From NCBI GenBank assembly GCA_019916065.1, contig CM034243.1:2976001-3040000 (forward strand): 64,000 nucleotides of DNA. The letters are read 5' to 3'. Below, one piece after another: positions 34,290 to 47,145 of this stretch. The DNA comes from Vitellaria paradoxa (taxonomy: Eukaryota > Streptophyta > Magnoliopsida > Ericales > Sapotaceae). The translations under genes and the position numbers were made by a program. The first letter of the stretch is position 1, and every line of letters starts with the position of its first letter. The notes under the pieces were generated by a model that saw only the letters and a program-made list of their open reading frames with translations, was not told the origin of the DNA and ran no database searches.

Positions 34290-36292
34290 AGGTGGAGTTG
34301 GTTATATGGATTTGACGACGTCAATCAAATCTATTTAGAGTCATGTCCTGCATTAGATCCAAGTAGGCAATGTCATTTTTAATAGTTTCTTTTCAACTTC
34401 TCTTGATTCTTCCTCTTCCTCTCCTACTCTTGGCAATCTTTATACTTTCACATCTTCTAACAAGTGCCTCTGTTGAACGCCTACTAACATGACCGAACAA
34501 TCTTAATCGATTTTCTCTCATTTTATCTTCAATCGGTGATATTCCTACTTTATCCCTAATCTTCCCGTTCCTAATCCTATCTCTCCTTGTAATCCCGCAC
34601 ATCCATCTTAGCATTCTCATCTTTGCAACTACCATCTTCTGGACATGATTATACTTTACTGCTCAACGCTCTGATTCATATAGCAACACTGGTCTTACCG
34701 TCACCTTATAATACTTTCGTTTCACCTTGAGGGGAACTTTTCAATCGCACAAGACTCCCGAAACACTCCTCCATTTGGTCTACTTGGCCTAAATCCTGTG
34801 ACTTACATCAGTGTCAATCCATTTATCTTGTTGCACCATAGATCCAAGGTACCTAAAGTTTTCCTTCTCTACAATCTTTTGTATTCCTGAACTTATTTCT
34901 GTGCTACCAATTATTTTACTTTGACTAAACTTGCATCGACTTAGCCTAAACATTTTTGTCTCTAACGTTTCCCACCACAATTCTAGTTTAGCATTCACTC
35001 TTTCTCTCGTCTCATCTATTAAAACAATATCATTTATAAATAGCATACACCACGATACCTCATCTTGAATATGTCTTGTAATCTCATCCATAACTAGAGC
35101 AAACAAATACAGGCTTAACGCCGAGCCATGGTGTAAACCAATCATGATCAGAAACTCTTTAGTCTCTCTACCAATCGTCCGTATAAATATCATGACTCCA
35201 TCATACATGTCCTTTATCACCTCAATATATACGACATTCACTCCTTTCTTTTTCAATACTCTCCATAGAATCTCCCTAGGAACCCGATCATAGGCCTTCT
35301 CTAAATCAATGAACACTATATGTAAATCTTTTTTACTTTCTCTATACTATTCCATTAACCTCCCCAGGAGAAAGATAACCTCCATGGTTGATCTCTCAAG
35401 CATGAAACCAAATTGATTCTCTGAAATGTTTGTTATCTTTCTTAGTCTTCTCTCAATAACTCTCTCCAATAATTTCATCGTATGGCTCATCAATTTAATC
35501 CTACGGTAGTTCATACAATTCTGAATATCTCATTTATTCTTGTATATGGGTATAAAAATACTTTTCCTCCATGCATCAGGCATCTTCTTACTCTTTAACA
35601 CTACATTAAAAAGTTTTGTCAACTAACTTATGCCACACTCCCTTAGGCACCTCTAAATCTCAATAGGGATACCATCTGGCCCAACTGCTTTTCCATTCTT
35701 CATCTTTTTCAATACTTCTTTTACTTATTCCCTACTGATTCTTCTATAGAACATATAATTTAATTCTTCCCTAAATGTGGTAAATTGCCCCAATTGTATA
35801 TCACTACTACTGTTTTTGTTAAATAACTTATAGAAGTAACTATTCCAACACTCATTTATCTCCTCTTCTTTTACTAATACCTTTCCATCCCCATCCTTAA
35901 TGCATTTAACTTTGTTTAAATCCTTGATCCGCCTATCTTTGGATGTAGCAAGCTTAAATATCTCTCTTTTGCCCTCCTTAGTGTCAAGTCGCCTATATAA
36001 ATCCTTAAATGCCTTTGCCTTAGTCTCACTAACTGCCTTTTTGATTTCTCTTTTTGCTTATTTATACCTCTCCAAGTTCGCTACCTTTCGATCATTTTGC
36101 CAAGATTTAAAACACTCTCTTTTAACTCTTATCTTGTCTTGGACGACCTTACTCCACCACCATGCCTCCTTCTGTGCCGAAGCAATCCTTTTAAATTTTC
36201 CTAAGACTTCTTTCTCTACCCTCCTAAAGTTAAAAAAAAATTCAATACCTTCTAAAAAAAAGTCTATAACTGGAATTCAATTAATCAACTAA
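34290..36292 (-). mobile_element. Degenerate non-LTR retrotransposon (LINE, RTE-like), 5'-truncated
   Basis: On the - strand from about 36290 leftward, frames encode a LINE ORF2. They show a stretch before RT (AFKDLYRRLDTKEGKREIF, about 36020-35955), KKMKNGKAVGPDGIP (about 35710-35665), [20 protein letters not shown] (35313 down), RT motifs including [10 protein letters not shown] (about 35046-35015), [11 protein letters not shown] (about 34860-34827), and the C-terminal KMRMLRWMCGITRRDRIRN through RLRLFGHVSRR (34623-34490). The catalytic FADD box reads FIND, so the first metal-binding Asp is lost, and several stops interrupt the frame. The C-terminal RLRWFGHV block is typical of a widespread plant LINE that I believe belongs to the RTE clade. 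The endonuclease domain is absent. Confidence 0.85.
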
Positions 36293-39133
36293 CAAAAAAA
36301 TTTTTTGGTATTCTCAACACAAACTCCCAAAGTAGTGAATAACACCTACTGTGACTAATTTTTCCAAAGTTGTTTTGACAAATTGCAAAAATTATTTGGA
36401 TGCTTTCCCATTTTTCTCCCCTAGGTTTGCTCAAAACCATCCCGACATAAATTAAAATGTCGTTTGAACAAATTCCTTAAGGCAGCAATAATTCCTAAGA
36501 GCTATCAGCCCTGTTCCGTCACCTGCCAGTAAAAGGACTCATGGGCTCTTGTAATGCCTCAGCACCAACGAAGAAGCGTCCAAACGAATTCTATATTCTA
36601 TCTGGACAAGTCCAGACATAGCTGCAAACGAGCTAACATTGCGAGAGGGTCAATTAGTCTGCAAAAAAAGCATGACTAATGCAAAATTTTAAAACCGTTC
36701 AAATGAAAATCGAATCCATCGGGATAAAAATCCTATTATTCCTCTCAAAAAAATTTAGTTTGAAATGTGTACATTAAACACGTAAAAATTCCCCAAACCA
36801 TATTTTTCACAATTTTTCATTATTTTTTGTCACACAAAACACATCCCTAACAAAATATTTCATATTAATTAAATTAATTAATTTAATTAATTATTAAGTT
36901 AATTAATTAAATTATTATTTATTAAAAATAATAAAATATATTTCATATTAAAATAACATTTAATAATTATTAAATATTTAATTTAATAATTAATTTTGAT
37001 TTTATTATTTATTAAAAATAATTTAATAAAATATATTTTAATTAATAAAAAATATATTTCCACTTAATTAAATTAAATTAATTACTAAATTAAATTTATT
37101 TTATTTTATCATTTATTAAAATAATATACTAAAATATATTTCATATTAATTAAATTAATTGATTTAAATTAATTTTAAATATATTACAAATTAATTTAGA
37201 TAATTAAATTAATATTTATTTATTTAAAATAATTTTAATTTAATAAAATATTTGAATAAAATAATTAATTTTAATATGATGTAATAAAAATAGACAACAA
37301 AATATTTGCAACCAAAAGAAAAAAAAAAGTGATAATACTTTTTTTTTCGTTTACATTTTTCTATTTAAATTTTTATTTTTTTGAAAACAACAAAACATAA
37401 ACAGATTTAACAAACATATTTTTATTGCCAGTTTATAAAATTTTAAAAATATACACAAAAAAAATAGAAAATAAAAACATTACCAAGTAGAACCTAAGTT
37501 TGGTGAATTGAGTGTGATTCATAATATATAGACAATAGAAGAGGGCATACGTTCCGGCAATATAAGATAAATCCCCCCCAGTGGAGTTGGAAATTTGAGG
37601 TATGCATTACCTCATCGTATCAAGTGAGGAATAGATGCATGTGGGTCCTAAAAATAGAAAGGGTAGAAATATCTTGCTTAACTGCCATAAAAATAGGGAA
37701 AATAGTGGAAAATATCTATGCCTGATCTAAAAAAAATCATTCCAACAGGGAATTATGGCTGTCTTTTACATGTGTTTTTTCATTTGATGGGACTCGGACC
37801 CGCTAGTGTCTCCTAAAGAACATGTACCTCAAAGAAAGTCTGACGTCAGTGCGTAACAAACTTTCCAATCCAAACTCTTAATTGCAAACAGCTAATCCCT
37901 AATTAGAATAAATTACAAATTATAGAATCTATTATGTCACAATTACAATTTGAAGACCAAACCAAACAACTCATTAATTTTATCCAAACGATGGATTTGC
38001 ACAAAATAGGAGTTGACAAAGGATATAATCTGCCTAAATCTACTACTGTGGCTTTCCATAGAGGGAAGGGCAGTAAAATAAACCAAACAAGTCCATAAAC
38101 GTCATGTAAAATATCAAATTATTTAATCAAGCTTGCCTCGAGATAGATTTGATCAGAGTCTGACTCAAGTTCAACTTGAAAGATTAATGAACCAAATCTA
38201 AACTAAATTTTTAAGCTCGTTAATTCCAAAACAATATTACTCGACTCAATTCGGTTCAATTTACCACCCCCCCACCCCCCCCAAAAAAAACAAAAAATAG
38301 AGGCAACTAAGAGAAATAGATAACCAACCTTGAGTAATCGACCAATACCAATCAAGCCAAGCCCATCTGCATCTAAATCAAATGTAACCTAAGCAATCTG
38401 GCAAGTAAGGGTTACCAAAATCAGGAGATGATACTAATTAAAAAAAAAACACTCGAGTTAATAAATGACATCATGCAATATTTCATTCAATAACAGCGAG
38501 TCTTGTCTTGAAAAAAGCACAGCAACTGGGTCACCATGAGGCACGTCAGTTTGTCAGCTCGGAATTGTTTTGCGACTCTTGTCCATACACAGGTCCAATT
38601 CAGTTAAAATGCAGCACAAACTCAAACCAAAAAGCTGTCCGTAAATAGATAAGAATGGCATATGCCAATAATGCAATTGTGTTGAGAACTCAAATGTCAT
38701 CAACAATTTCTATCTCAAAAGCAGTAACGTCATATAATCAGCTGAGTTATTATAAATAAACAACATTGTTAAAAGCTAATGCATGATCAATTTCGAGCCC
38801 CACTTGAAGTGAATTTACAAAATATATGGGTAGTTACTCATTCAAGAATAATACTCGGATTGCGTCCTCAAATACGAGGTTTAGTTCTGCCCAAATCCGA
38901 CATCTCCACAACCAAATTCAGTGGGGAGTGGTTACATGTCAACGACTTAATTTTCAGAGGGAGAGGTAAATGAAAACCAATTAATTTAAATTACACAGAT
39001 GAATAAACAATGAAGCCCCTCCCCTTTTCCTAAACTAAATAGAACTAAAGTGATTGTCTGCTAGAACAGCACCAAACACATCAGGTGAGAGAGGGAGATG
39101 TTTTACTGTACCTGGAAAATTCCATCATCCCCT
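36293..39133. other. Spacer between the LINE and the GAUT3 3' end
   Basis: No gene is supported. 36300-36760 is moderately complex non-coding DNA. 36850-37290 is an AT minisatellite-like block. 38130-38260 has family C-like words (GACTCAAGTTCAACTTGAA, CGACTCAATTCGGTTCAA). A C-run/A-run junction lies at 38265-38290. The last several hundred bases are the GAUT3 3' flank. Confidence 0.55.
36850..37290. repeat. AT-only minisatellite-like block
   Basis: The words TTATTATTTATTAAAAATAAT and TAAAATATATTTCATATTAA recur at intervals of roughly 90-100 bases (about 36913, 37003, 37100), embedded in AATTAATT tracts. The block is nearly devoid of G and C. Confidence 0.7.
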
Positions 39134-42100
39134 TCACTCACTCAGATTGCATCTGCGAATATAGGGATGATCGATCTTGATATACCTTGTCCAGTATGAC
39201 CTGTATTTTGTCATTGCCAATTCTAGCCACGGTTTCATGTTACCATTATAGTGTATAACAGCTGCATTCTCAATTTCTGACCGATCAACACTTGGATTAT
39301 AGCCCAGGCCAAGCACATGCCATGACTTCTCAAGGGGATGTGTCAGCTTATAAAATGTAATCAGTCCCGGAGGCAATGTTCCAAGCTTCCAAAGTACCCT
39401 ATCTTCATTCTGGAACCACACAAGAACAGAGAAAAAAATCAATAAATAAAAGAATTCAAAACAATTGGAAAATGCATTTCGTTAAATTGAAGGGATGGCA
39501 CCAACAAGTTCACTTAAACGCGCAACAATTACAACATGAAAAACAACCATCCATATGGGTCCTATGATCATTTCAAATAAGAATTTAAGAAATAAACTAA
39601 TGCAAGGTGCCTAATATTTGCTTTAACAAAAAACAGTGTACATGATGCTTGACATTGCAAGAAACATGATATGTCTAATTTCTAATTGAGTAAACTTGCC
39701 AGTGTCACCCCCACAATAGTTTAAAGTATCCAACGTAATAATTCTACAGCAGAGTTCATACATTGAACGAGAAACACAGCATCAGAAGAAATGCAAAAGT
39801 TATGAACTACTGACCATATCCTGCCACCTGTGATATATGCCAGTGATATCTTTCTTTTTCCACTCCTTAAGGTCAAAAATGTTCATTCCATACGCCCATC
39901 CACACGCACTGGGATCAAAGTTCTTTGCAATATGAGGATTTGAAAAATTAAGATACTTGTCAAAACGGTGAAAGCTTGCACCACAAGTTTCTACTGCACC
40001 ATTAACTTTTCCATGGAGATCCACCGACCACAATCCTGTTAAGTCCTTCTGAACGACAATGTCATCATCAAGAAACAAGATCTTGTCCAACTTGGGATAA
40101 ACCTGAGGGAGATAAAACCTAAGGTGGTTGAGCATTGAAAGATATTTTGGGTTCCTGTACTTCAGATTAGAAGAGCCAGCAGAAAGACTAGTGGGATGAT
40201 CTGCCTTAAAATAGTACTCCTTCATAGAAGCAGACTCTAACTGCCTCAGAACTGGGCAGTAGGATGAGTTAAGCCACTTAAATTCATCAACATTTTCAAC
40301 ATGGATGGTGGCTTTTCCAGGAGGGTTCAATAGAAACCACATATTCATAGCTCCAAAGTTCAGCTTATCAGTAACAAGATGAAATACATGTTTTGCTGGC
40401 TCCTGCAACAAAGCCAAGTGGCAAATTTAGGCTAGCAAAGAAACATAAGCAGCAAATCTGCACGAGCCTAAATCCAAAACTATGAGTTCTTGATAACTGC
40501 ATAAAGATGCACGAATCATATTGAATGATCAAAGATCAACGAAAAGAACACCCACTGTAAGATGTCAATGCCAAAAATATCAATGATAGAAGCAATTTTG
40601 AACAAACTGCTCCAAAAACCTTCCCCAACATTTTCTTGGAAGAAGTCATCAGTGCAACACATCCAACCTTTACAACTTTATTCCATTTATTGTGTGTAAG
40701 ACCAATTTATATCAATATCTTTTACATTTGAAGCTGTCTATACCAGAATGCCAAGGCCAATAGGTCACATTTCTCAAAGTGCGAATTCCTTCATACAAAA
40801 TAAGTTAACTACTATTTCAAAAGATGTCACAGATGTTATTTAAAATCAAGTAATGTAAATCACCTGACACATTGGCACAATCTCCTCTTACCTTTGCATT
40901 CATTATGGTTGAGTTGACAACAACTGATGCAGCCAAGACATTGTCAGAGAAGAGTGCATAATGGTAAAGTTTTGGATTTTCCAAATTCTCACTTCTAGGG
41001 AATTTTCTTTTCTCTGGTGGAAGGAGGTAGTAATCTATGGTTAAGCGCATGGATAAGCAGTGTATTCCATTGGGAATAGTCTTTGCCGCTAACTGGCTCA
41101 GGAATGTACTCTGTTTTTTCAAGCTCCTAACTTGCTCATCTGCCGATTGAAGCATTGCTCTCAGCTTTCCCGTCACCAGCTTGCAATCATACAGCTGCTC
41201 TCTAGATTTTGAGAGCACTTGGCCCATGGCTTTGATTCTTTCTGGTGCACTGTAAAGCTTTTTTTGTGTCAAAATAAAATGAATAGTACCAGAACCATAT
41301 ACAAGTAGAATAAGATGCAATGCCAAGGTAACACGTGCACAAAGATATAGGCTGTGTTTGACGTCCTTAAAATAAGTTGACTTATTATGAATTTCATTCA
41401 CCAAAATGTGATTTTCTTTTTTGTTTGGTAACTTTTTGGCATGATATTCACATTTCTTAAGAAAAATCCCCCCTCCCCGGAAAAAAAATTTAAAAAAAAG
41501 GAAATTTCACATGTGGGCAAAATAAATTTTTCTGTAAGCCTTTTTTTGGGGGGGGTGCTTTTCAAAGAGATGTGAATAACACGCCAGAAAGCTACCAAAC
41601 AAAAAAAAATATCAAGTTTTAGTGGGAAAAAGGCATATAAGACAAAAAAGCATTATCTGAATGAGGCTAACTTATTTGAGATAAGTTGGGGGATGCCAAA
41701 CGGTGCCTAATAGTCACACTACCTGCGAGACAGGTCGGTATCTGAACTTGCCTCCCCTAAAGCCCGCTGACTTTCTTTTATCCGAATTTGTAGTTCTCGG
41801 ACCAACTCATGCTTATTCTTCATATTTGCAATGCTCATATATACCCTTGCCATAATCATTTGATCCCGCATCAAGCGTACCGTTGAATCAGTATTCTCAT
41901 TTTCACTTTCTTTCCTCCATATACTGTATTTTCCCAGTACTGCAGTGTCAACCGATTTTGTACGTTCAATGGCAGCATTTTCAAGCTTTATAATAGCTTC
42001 ATCATCTGGTTTTAATAAGTCAGCTGCACGCTTTTCACGCCTTTTATCTCTCAATTGCTACCAGAAAAGAATAAATATAAGAAAATACCAAAAAAAATGT

Positions 42101-43629
42101 AATGCAGTTAAATGAAACGAGAGAGATATCAGACAACAAACAAAAATTCAAAGATGTTTTCAATTATTTAAAGAAACTAAAATGTCAAAAGCACACAACT
42201 TATGCATTAATAATATTTACCCTCCGTGCTAGCATGGCAGGTGTATCAACAAATTGAGGACGACCATCTGCAAGGGGGGAAAAACTTATCTATTTAATTT
42301 ATAGACATGTGTAACCTTAGCAGGTAAAAGAGCAAAGGCCAATATAAATATATTACCACCAGAAGAATCATCCCTTTTGACTGGAGGTGTTTCTTGCTTG
42401 ATGTTTTCAGCTATTTGGTTTGGCTGTGAATAGAATCACAAATTAAAACAGACAGGTGTCATAACTGAAGTAGACTGTTTTTGCATCTTAAAATGTGGTG
42501 AGAGCGGAGCACAAAAATTAAACTAAAACCTGAAGTTATGCTGACCTCAACAGAAGTGGCATTAGTCTCAACCGAAGTTTCTAACCCAACAACTTTCCAA
42601 GAAGCAGACAAATTGTTTTTTCTGAAAAAATCTAGACTCAGGGGTCCCAAATCATTTGTATTGGCTGTAATGATGTCAATCACCTAAAATATGTGCATAA
42701 TTAGTGTGCTTGGCAAGACGAAAGAATGTTAAACATTAGCAACTACAACTAGAAACTTAGAAAATAGGAGCACAACTTGACAAACTGCGAAGGGCCTAAC
42801 TACAGCTTCATCAAATCAAACTTGCCTCTTTTGAGAAGAGGGATTTAACATGTTGTAGAGCCAGCCTTTCTCTCCAACCCAAATCCTGCAGATTCAAAAA
42901 TTCCACTCAATGGATAAGGAAACAGATTCAAATTGCAATCCAAAGTATATAACAGCAAAGACATGTACCTCTTTACCGGAACCAATTACGGCATCACTTC
43001 CATCTACAGGGGAAAAAATTAGTTCAATAACAACGAATATATAAGAAAACAGACAAAAACCAAACCAAATTGAGGAAATTGTCGCAAAATTGTGTTACTT
43101 AAATGGATTTTCCACACTATGATTAACTAATAAGTTAACATAATAGAAAGGCCATAGCACAGGGCAATCCTCAGTATCCTTAAACATATATGACCTCATT
43201 AATAAACAAGTACAAAATAACACATTTGATGAACAAGGAATTCGTTAATCCATCTTATGCACATTTAGTAAGCTAACATAAGAGTATAACAATTGCAATA
43301 GACTGAACAACCAAAGGTTATTGGTAAATAATTATATGGAAGATACTATGTCAACTAGAACTTGAATTTTTTTTTTTTTTTTTCCAATAACCAAAGATTG
43401 GATCTTGGTGTTCTGGTAAGAACAAGGCAGCTTAAACTTCAAAAATTCCAGCTATGTAACTTAAGAAGTATAGACACTTCTAAGACAGTTCACCACCTGT
43501 TTTAAACACAACACTCATCACAAACTCCTCCAACATGTGTTGGACAGAGTACAAATACATCCTACTATTTTTTATTCTTTTGTTTTTTTAAATATGATAT
43601 TCTCCTTACACTTAGAAAACAGGAGTGTA

Positions 43630-43663
<34 letters not shown>

Positions 43664-46600
43664 ATAAATAAAGTAAGGGAATTGCATTAAAAGCATCAAG
43701 GAGATGCCACTCTCGGTACAAAACAGGAACTAGTACATTCATATGAATCACATTGCCAAAAAAAAAAAGAAAAGAAAAAGAAAAAACTTGAAATACACTA
43801 ATAAAATAAAAACCATGTGTTTGTTCATTTTCGTATGACTCATATCCCTGACGCATTGCATGCTGATTTTTCTAAACATTGCCTTGTCCTCGGTATCATA
43901 TTCCCATCCCATGCCTGTGTCTGTAATTTTAGATTACACCAGTCATCATACAAGCCTTATAATTTCCAACAATAGTTAATCTACATTCCAACTTCTCACT
44001 TAATATCCATATAGCTATATTGCTTCAGAGAATAATGGGTTTTCTCGAAGTTGATGGAAAGTCACAACAATATTGGGAAGGGATGCAACTCTATTTAGTG
44101 ATGTCACCTCAAATTCCTAAACAAAAAAGGAGAGAAACTTAAACCAGTCACTACACAAATTTGGCCTTCTCCAAAAACATCATTTCAGCTTCCATCATTA
44201 AACTTAGTTCTTGTTTAACTCAATATATATAATGTTGCATCTTCTTTCAGAACCTGTAATCTTATTTTTAGACAAATACCACCCAATCCCCTTATCTCCC
44301 AAGTCCTAATGTGACCTTCCAACATTCTCCCACAAAAACTAAAGCCAAATATGCAACTAACACAGAGTTTTGATAGCAATGTATAGCATGACATCTACTA
44401 CAACTCAAGAAATGCCACAAAGCATTATGTCAATCCAACTAGAAGTCAGCTCCATGAATCCTCTGTCACCATTCACTATTCTCAACTTCCTATCTTGAAT
44501 TCTAGTATCATATGGACAATAGTGACTTTCTCACAACATCAACCAAAATTCTCTCTTTAATTCTCAAACCTCTTTTAGAAGTTTTACAGCGATCTGCTGA
44601 TCACTAAACAGGACAATTTTAAGCACTTGTTCTCTCCAATAATGCCTTTTTGCAAAATTATGCATATATGAGCACCCTATTGGATTTGGCACTTCTTCTA
44701 AGGTACGAATATAATGCATAATATGTATTCTCTCCTAAATTAATAGCTCTTTGACCACTCTATCCATGTCCAACCAAAGATAACATATTAATGTTTCTTC
44801 CAATGCCATTCCGGGGTTTTTAAACTTCTTATCTTTAAATATAATTATACAACATGCAAATAGCTTCTGCATCTTTGAAAAAACAAAACTTCACTGTCAT
44901 TGGTCTTTATTCATTTCTAATTAATCGATACATCTCCAAGTCTTGGTATCGTGGTACGTGTTTTCTAGGGAAACTTGATCTTGGTGTGAACTTTCGAGGG
45001 CAACTTTCATTAAAGAAAAATTTTGCAACTAAGATATATTTCTCTTCAATGTAGTGTACGGATAATTGTAGAATAACACTTTGCAGTAAGATGGTGATTA
45101 CGAGACTTCTGCCCAATGCATTAAGTCCGATAACTTAATTCCGCAACCCATTCAAACGACCAAACAATTCCCTAAGCGAGTAGCCCTCATAAGTTGTCAC
45201 TTGGAAAGACAGTTAATTATTCTCAAAATTCACGAAATCATCATTTGGAAATACAATTTGTTCTCTCCTCTCTACTTTTGCTTCCTTTGAAATCACATCC
45301 TGAAGAAAAGACAAATACTCTCTCTCTCTCTCTCTCTCTGTGTTTGTGTGTGTGTGTGGGTGTGTGCTTTTGGGGGGCGGGGGGGCACACGATGTCTTCT
45401 CTCTCTCTCTCTCTCTCTCTCTGTGGTGAGTTGTGCTTGTTTTGAGTTCATGCTTCACAGTCAACCAAAGTCAAGTAGCTCTACAACCTCGATCAGCACC
45501 GCTGTGATCACAGCCTTGGAGATCAGAGATTATGGAGCCTCATGGGCTTAGCTGAGAAGTTTTCAACTACACCAGTGGGTGGTGGTGGAGAATTGAGTAG
45601 GTGAGAGCATACGGCAAAGAAAGACCAGAGGAAAATAGTTAGGAAGTAAACGTTTTCTGTTTTCCTTTTTTTATCATTCAAGCAATTGCATCTTGCTTGT
45701 GGTGCTTTTGTTTTGAAAAATGTTCTCTCCGTGAATTTTTCCTGGTTGGCTTACTAGTTGGATGTGGAATTTTGAGAATCAAAAATCATCTTTTCAAATG
45801 ACGAATTAAGGCATGGGCATTTGAGAATCAGAAATCAGTATTAACTTTGAGATGGTGAAATCATTGTTTGAACAACGATGGAATTGTTAGATGAGGTGCA
45901 TGGGTTGCGGAATTAGCAAAAGTCTCGATTGTTACTATCTAACCACATAATTACATTATCTTTATGCATAACTAGTCATAATATGTTCAATGACGTAGCG
46001 TTTGTAGTTTACACCTCAATTTAGGTTCCTGTCAAATAATGGACTAAAACTAATTGTCACCGTTAAGTATTGACAAATTTATTCCAAAACTATATACTGT
46101 ACAAAAAGAAGAACTAGATTTTGTTTCATAACAAAATGGGCAGAGCAATGCAATGCCGATACATAGATTGTGTCCTTTGTAAGCTTTTGACGAGGAAAAA
46201 TCTCAGTTTTTTACATGCAACAGAATTAGATAAAACTGTCAACATAAGCTAGCTTCAAAACTGGCAACAGCAGCATATAGTCAACAACTGATTATTCCAA
46301 TTCAAAAACAACACTAATTATAAGAAATTTACCCAAAATGATGCCACTGAAGTCATGTATGCAAAGGAAAATAATCCTAAGCTAACATCCGTGTGCGCAA
46401 AAAGAATCAGTCGGGTAATCTTAATTGACAACCAGCACATCATAAGAATGGTATTTCTCTAAACTTGATCCTCTAAATTGCTACAATTCAGCGTCCCAAA
46501 TACAGGGAACTGAATCAAATTACAATTCCCAGATGGGTAAGATCCGAAAAATAAAAGAGAATGTCTATGTGCTGCATATACTGACCAATCGAAGACGAAG

Positions 46601-46736
46601 CGTGAAGTCCTCGCCCGACAAAGAAAATCAGCGGCGCTAGCAGTGAAAAGAAGATGAGAATGGCAATCGGGAACCCAGATCCACCGCCTCTGTTCTTGTG
46701 AATCCCCGCACCTAACAGTCCCCTCTTGATCGCCAT
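39134..46736 (-). CDS. GAUT3: Galacturonosyltransferase, GAUT3-like (GT8)
   Basis: Ten coding exons on the - strand give 684 aa: 46736-46586, 43003-42969, 42885-42826, 42683-42546, 42423-42357, 42267-42221, 42057-41723, 41249-40892, 40402-39815 and 39409-39134. A single membrane anchor (residues about 21-43, GFPIAILIFFSLLAPL) follows a short basic tail, a type II Golgi topology. Residues about 167-290 form a Lys/Glu-rich stem. The GT8 domain carries ALFSDNVLAASVVVNSTI, the metal-binding LDDDIVVQKDL (about 508-518) and the HYNGNMKPW motif near the C-terminus. Family members build homogalacturonan from UDP-GalA in the Golgi. Closest by memory to Arabidopsis GAUT3 (stem text KRREKRAA and GKYSIWR). 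The exon 42885-42826 ends in a GC donor (AAAGAG|GCAAGT). The fifth exon could end 3 bases earlier. Confidence 0.93.
41350..41715. mobile_element. MITE-like insertion filling a GAUT3 intron
   Basis: The left end ATAGGCTGTGTTTGACGTCC and the right end GGATGCCAAACGGTGCCTAA are inverted-complementary over most of their length. The interior is non-coding and contains a T7G8 junction. It occupies most of the intron between exons 42057-41723 and 41249-40892 and lies a few bases from the donor. Terminal TAGGCACCGTTTGGCATCC is typical of hAT-type MITEs. Confidence 0.65.
43627..43740 (-). mobile_element. Extremely 5'-truncated LINE 3' tail with TSD
   Basis: GTACATTC at 43627-43634 and 43733-43740 bracket a (T)22 run followed by GATAAATAAAGTAAGGG and CATCAAGGAGATGCCACTC. 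Read on the - strand this is a short 3' end followed by poly-A. Plant L1-type tails commonly end TTTATC(A)n. The layout fits target-primed reverse transcription that stopped after about 75 bases. Confidence 0.6.
45318..45421. repeat. (CT)n-(TG)n-(CT)n microsatellite in GAUT3 intron 1
   Basis: About 10 CT units, then GTGTGTGTGTGTG, a G-rich patch, and another 10 or more CT units. Both strands translate to Ser/Leu or Arg/Glu artefact ORFs. Confidence 0.9.
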
Positions 46737-47145
46737 TGTCTGAACAAAAGAATGCAGAAAATTAAGAACCAGCGACTTCAACAAGAATGCGCCGAAATAG
46801 AGAAGAGATAGTGGATTACGAGAGAATTAGAAGAAAAAAAAAATCCAGAGAAAACAGTTTACGAGAGTTGCTAGTTGAAATCCATAAGTGAGAGCCAGAA
46901 AGAGAGGTCCGATTGGGGTGACAAAGGAGAGAAAACGTAGGAATGGCGCGTGATTCAGGGACAAGCGAAAATCGGAGAGGAAAGGAATCAATTTGCGCGT
47001 CCGCCTGGTGTTGAGAGATAATCTGTGCCCTAGAGAGAGAGAGAGAGGAGAGCGGGGACAGTGGGGGATCTGAGATCTCGCGGTTCGGGCGACCTCCACA
47101 CTTTGGCGGCGTGTGTTTTTTCGGCTCCGATTATATATTTTCTCC
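46737..47145 (-). promoter_or_regulatory. GAUT3 5' UTR and core promoter
   Basis: On the - strand, AAATATATAATCGG (47127-47140) is a TATA box about 395 bases from the ATG. Just before the ATG is TTCTTTTGTTCAG|ACA, a good splice acceptor, so the leader probably contains a 5' UTR intron whose donor would be one of the CTCGTAA sites near 46866 or 46822. The leader is CT-rich, as is common for plant leaders. Confidence 0.5.

Larger units (their letters stand above)
43004..46585. other. Large first coding intron of GAUT3
   Basis: A 3.6-kb intron with no coding exon. It contains a tiny LINE-tail insertion (43627-43740), a T18 run (43367-43384), and (CT)n/(TG)n tracts (45318-45421). The remainder is unremarkable AT-rich sequence. 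Confidence 0.7.

Noticed and set aside
35900..36292. 130-aa Leu-rich ORF on the + strand
   Set aside because: It is antisense to the LINE ORF2 remnant.
42815..42826. Alternative GT donor (GCAA|GTTTGA) for the GAUT3 exon at 42885
   Set aside because: Using it shifts the reading frame into the next exon, whereas the GC donor keeps the conserved protein in frame.
45194..45551. Ser/Leu- and Cys-rich ORFs on both strands
   Set aside because: They translate (CT)n and (TG)n microsatellites in a GAUT3 intron.
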